A DNA stretch of 35,300 bases from Synechococcales cyanobacterium T60_A2020_003. Lineage in GTDB: Bacteria > Cyanobacteriota > Cyanobacteriia > RECH01. Below are positions 32,745-35,300 of the stretch, in pieces. Position 1 is the first letter of the stretch. Each line of letters begins with the position of its first letter. The stretch spans positions 1 to 35,300 of the forward strand of contig JACYMB010000334.1 of NCBI GenBank assembly GCA_015272205.1, in the 5' to 3' direction. The notes beneath the pieces were generated by a model, which saw only the letters and a list, made by a program, of their open reading frames with translations, was not told the origin of the DNA and did no database searches. A program made the position numbers and the translations under genes.

Positions 32745-34466
32745 TTAGAGAGTTTGTAAGAGCGGAATAGCTGACAGGAGCACTTGGGTGTACGGGTGCT
32801 GTGGATGACTAAAAATGGAAGCTGTATCGCCAATTTCAACTATTTTTCCAGCATTCATGACGGCGATGCGATCGCACAGGTACCGCGCCACCCAGAGATC
32901 GTGGGTAATAAAGAGGTAGGTCAGGTCAAATTCGTCTTTGAGTTCCAGCATCAGTTCTAAAACTTGGGACTGAACGCTAGCATCCAGCATACTTACGGGT
33001 TCGTCACAGATGAGAAGTTTGGGATGGGTAATCAGGGCACGGGCGATCGCCACTCGCTGCTGCTGCCCACCGGATAAATCACCGGGATAGCGATTATAAA
33101 ATTCCGCCGCCGGAGTCAGCCCCACCCGCTCTAGCATCGCCACCACTGCCGTTTTTGCCCTGACCCGATCGGCAAGGCGATGAATTAGCAGCGGATCGGC
33201 AATACTTTGTCCCACGGTCATCAACGGATTCAGACAGGCACGCGGATCTTGAAAGACCATTTGCATTTGCCGCCGCTGCTGCTGCAGTGCTGCCCGGGGT
33301 AGGTGGGTGATATCCCGGCCTAAAAACTCTATCGTGCCGCTGGTGGGTCGCATAATTTGCAGGATGGTACGGGATAGGGTGCTTTTGCCACAACCCGACT
33401 CGCCCACCAAGCCCAGAATTTCACCAGGATACAGATCCAGGGATACGCCATCAACGGCGCGAATGGTGCGATCGCTTTTACCGTTTCCCGATTGCCCCGG
33501 CTTACTGAACAGTCGTGCGAGAAAACTTTCTTCTAGGGTGAAGTACTGTTTCAGATCCCGAATTCGCAGGAGAGGAATGGGTTCATTGGATTCCGCTATC
33601 GTTACTGTCGCTTGGGGAGTAAGGTTTGTGTCGGTGGAATCCGTTTGAATGTGGAGAGCGGATTGGAGGAGCGATCGCGTATACGGGTGCTGGGGATGGG
33701 TGAGGACGTCGCGCACCATTCCGGTTTCCACCATCTTGCCGCCATACATCACCGCAATGCGATCGCAGTATTCCGCCACCATTGCCAGGTCGTGGGAAAT
33801 CAGGATTAGCGCCATTTGCCGTTCCTGGCAAAGGCGGGTTAGTTCGTTCAGAATTTGGGTGGCAACGGTGACATCCAGGCTGGTAGTGGGTTCATCGGCC
33901 ACGATCAGCTTGGGATTTAGAAGTAGGGCAAGGGCGATCGCCACCCGTTGCCGCATACCGCCGCTAAATTCGTGGGGATATTGCCCCCAGCGCTCCGCCG
34001 GAATATTCACCGCCGCCAGGGTTTCCAGGGCTAGGGCTTTGGCGTCTGCGGTCGATAGGTCAGGACGGTGAGCTTGCAACGTTTCCAGGCAGTGGTCACC
34101 AATGGTCATCAGCGGGTCGAGGCGGGTCATGGGGTCTTGAAAAACCAGGGCAATGGATTCTCCCCGAAATATCCGCAGGTCTCGTGGGGACAGATCAAGC
34201 ACCGATCGCCCCTCAAACGACACTTGGCCTTGGATCTGGCTTTGGGCGGGCAAAAGCCGCATGATCGCGCGTCCCAGAGTAGATTTTCCGCACCCCGACT
34301 CGCCCACTAGTCCTAGCCGTTCTCCGGGTTTCAGCGTAAATGACACATCATCAACTGCCCATTGAGTGCGATCGCCCGCTTCGTCCGCTTCGGTCTGGGT
34401 TGTTTGACGAAACGAATAGGGATAGGCAACCCGCAGTTGGTCAACCTGGAGCAAAACGTCGTTCAT
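32745..34466 (-). CDS. dual-ATPase oligopeptide/dipeptide ABC transporter protein
   Basis: A 573-residue protein with two complete ABC ATPase domains, equivalent to DppD and DppF fused, as in GsiA or YejF. Domain 1 (about 6-265) has Walker A GLVGESGCGKSTLG, signature EFSGGMRQRVAIA and Walker B LIVADEPTTSLD. Domain 2 (about 300-570) has LGLVGESGCGKSTLS, DLSGGQQQRVAIA and LLICDEPVSMLD. Each ends with the extra module HPQHPYT typical of peptide importers. The LSGG and Q-loop (VFQDP) residues are intact in both halves, so both are probably active. The ATG at 34466 (MNDVLLQ) is preferred to a GTG two codons earlier. No permease or binding-protein gene lies in the window. Confidence 0.93.
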   Translation of the reverse strand: MNDVLLQVDQLRVAYPYSFRQTTQTEADEAGDRTQWAVDDVSFTLKPGERLGLVGESGCGKSTLGRAIMRLLPAQSQIQGQVSFEGRSVLDLSPRDLRIFRGESIALVFQDPMTRLDPLMTIGDHCLETLQAHRPDLSTADAKALALETLAAVNIPAERWGQYPHEFSGGMRQRVAIALALLLNPKLIVADEPTTSLDVTVATQILNELTRLCQERQMALILISHDLAMVAEYCDRIAVMYGGKMVETGMVRDVLTHPQHPYTRSLLQSALHIQTDSTDTNLTPQATVTIAESNEPIPLLRIRDLKQYFTLEESFLARLFSKPGQSGNGKSDRTIRAVDGVSLDLYPGEILGLVGESGCGKSTLSRTILQIMRPTSGTIEFLGRDITHLPRAALQQQRRQMQMVFQDPRACLNPLMTVGQSIADPLLIHRLADRVRAKTAVVAMLERVGLTPAAEFYNRYPGDLSGGQQQRVAIARALITHPKLLICDEPVSMLDASVQSQVLELMLELKDEFDLTYLFITHDLWVARYLCDRIAVMNAGKIVEIGDTASIFSHPQHPYTQVLLSAIPLLQTL

Positions 34467-34584
34467 GGGCACATCTCGACGGAACAGAAAGTATCTGGGC
34501 GATCGCTGTTCATTATGACAGAAGGGGCGATCTGTCGATCGCCCCTCCTCGCTACAAATCAGTTAAATCAGCGAATTGATGAAT

Positions 34585-35300
34585 CTACCCTTTGCGGATG
34601 GGGGTCCCGCAGGGATAGGTAGCTACAGGTTGACGAGATTCTTCCTCTAATTTAGGAAGGGCGATCGCAGGTTGTTCCTCAGCGGATTTCTGCTCCTCTA
34701 GGGCCACAAAGTAATCGCGGCGTAGTTGCTCTAGCAGTCCTTCCCGCTGATCGTACAAACGCTTCAGAGGACGAGCCGCGCATTGGTTCATGACGTAGGC
34801 TCCCATGACCGGGAGGGCGATCGTGCTGTCGGTGTAGCACACAACCGTATTCGGTAACTCATCGGGATCCACCTTGCCCCAGCTTACGGCTTCATTGGGC
34901 GTTGCTCCCGACAGTCCACCCGTATCAGGACGGGCATCCGTGATCTGCACGAAGTAATCATGCCCCCGCTCTTCCAGACCCAGAACCTCGTGAATTTGTG
35001 GCTGGGTTTGCAGCAGGAAGTTCTTCGGACTGCCCCCACCCAGAATCAAGGCTGCACTCTTGCCGTCTACGCCCGGAATACCCGAATGCCGAGCACCATA
35101 GGCGATCGCTGCGGTTTCGTTGACATCCTGCGAGGGATCAAGCACCAGCTTCGAGCCTTCCAGAGCCAAGGCAGCCACATTCATCCCAATGGAGCTATCG
35201 CCCGGAGAGGAGGTGTAGATAGGAACGCCGCACTCATAGGCTGTTGCCAACAGCGAGGAATGCTCTACGCCGATCTGTTGTTCAATGGCGTAAACGTACT
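34585..35300 (-). CDS. deoxyhypusine-synthase-like protein (5' end outside the window)
   Basis: C-terminal part, at least 238 residues, of a protein of the deoxyhypusine-synthase fold; cyanobacterial members are usually annotated as homospermidine-biosynthesis proteins. The frame is open through position 35300 without a start in the family position. Visible features are [20 protein letters not shown], a nucleotide-binding segment [17 protein letters not shown] and [19 protein letters not shown], all part of the NAD- and spermidine-binding core. A conserved Lys is in VSWGKVDPD, which lies where the DHS active-site lysine sits. A basic and Glu-rich tail follows. Bacteria lack eIF5A, so the natural reaction is likely polyamine transfer rather than hypusination. 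Confidence 0.88.
   Translation of the reverse strand, partial: YVYAIEQQIGVEHSSLLATAYECGVPIYTSSPGDSSIGMNVAALALEGSKLVLDPSQDVNETAAIAYGARHSGIPGVDGKSAALILGGGSPKNFLLQTQPQIHEVLGLEERGHDYFVQITDARPDTGGLSGATPNEAVSWGKVDPDELPNTVVCYTDSTIALPVMGAYVMNQCAARPLKRLYDQREGLLEQLRRDYFVALEEQKSAEEQPAIALPKLEEESRQPVATYPCGTPIRKG

Noticed and set aside
1-35300. CRISPR arrays or rRNA/tRNA genes
   Set aside because: No regularly spaced repeat, rRNA segment or complete cloverleaf was seen; GCGATCGC repeats are HIP1 and are dispersed across genes.

Overview
The window is chromosomal DNA of a cyanobacterium. Psb28, the NblS-partner SipA, a phycobilisome linker, a phycobiliprotein-like gene, acyl-ACP reductase, a cyanobacterial-type S1 protein, an SLH-OprB porin and a deoxyhypusine-synthase-like gene are all cyanobacterial hallmarks. 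The palindrome GCGATCGC (HIP1) also recurs throughout. Most of the window is housekeeping. Genes lie on both strands in short units, and only a few stretches look accessory.

Layout. 1-3102: a cupin gene (possibly cut by the window edge), then a leftward cell-division pair, an FtsL-like protein followed by FtsI. 3416-4451: a truncated polysaccharide-flippase fragment and an unrecognised 118-residue protein. 4602-9906: rightward fni (type 2 IPP isomerase), sppA and a concentrative nucleoside transporter, with a small leftward zinc-ribbon gene between the last two. 9954-10619: a compact transcription unit (promoter, perfect Shine-Dalgarno, 23-codon ORF, strong terminator), directly followed by pterin-4a-carbinolamine dehydratase. 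10817-12976: porin and SUI1-type factor. 12988-16832: HD phosphohydrolase, a small membrane protein, DUF1499 lipid-exported protein, M23 peptidase, moaB, psb28. 17105-18774: a cobalamin riboswitch controlling cbiX with a histidine-rich tail, then sipA. 19091-22351: rps1, a HAD phosphatase and metK, the last with a structured leader and a TTG start. 22431-24553: a conserved all-alpha protein and a small operon of a phycobiliprotein-like gene plus a PBS linker. 24930-26876: a membrane-anchored FAD oxidoreductase. 27045-28066: an IS5-family element carrying a nested MITE. 28318-29836: SDR-folE. 30344-32465: aar-accA. 32745-34466: dual-ATPase peptide ABC protein. 34585-35300: deoxyhypusine-synthase-like gene, running off the window end.

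How genes fit together. aar and accA place fatty-acid supply next to acyl-ACP reduction, but no aldehyde deformylating oxygenase lies beside aar. FolE, the adjacent SDR and the distant dehydratase all touch pterin chemistry. The B12 riboswitch shows that cbiX is used for cobalt insertion. The most interesting signals are four: the leader unit at 9954-10291; a MITE whose removal with one TAA copy exactly restores the IS5 transposase frame; an A6G/-1 frame junction inside that same transposase; and a single-base frame break in an A6 run near the start of the phycobiliprotein-like gene.
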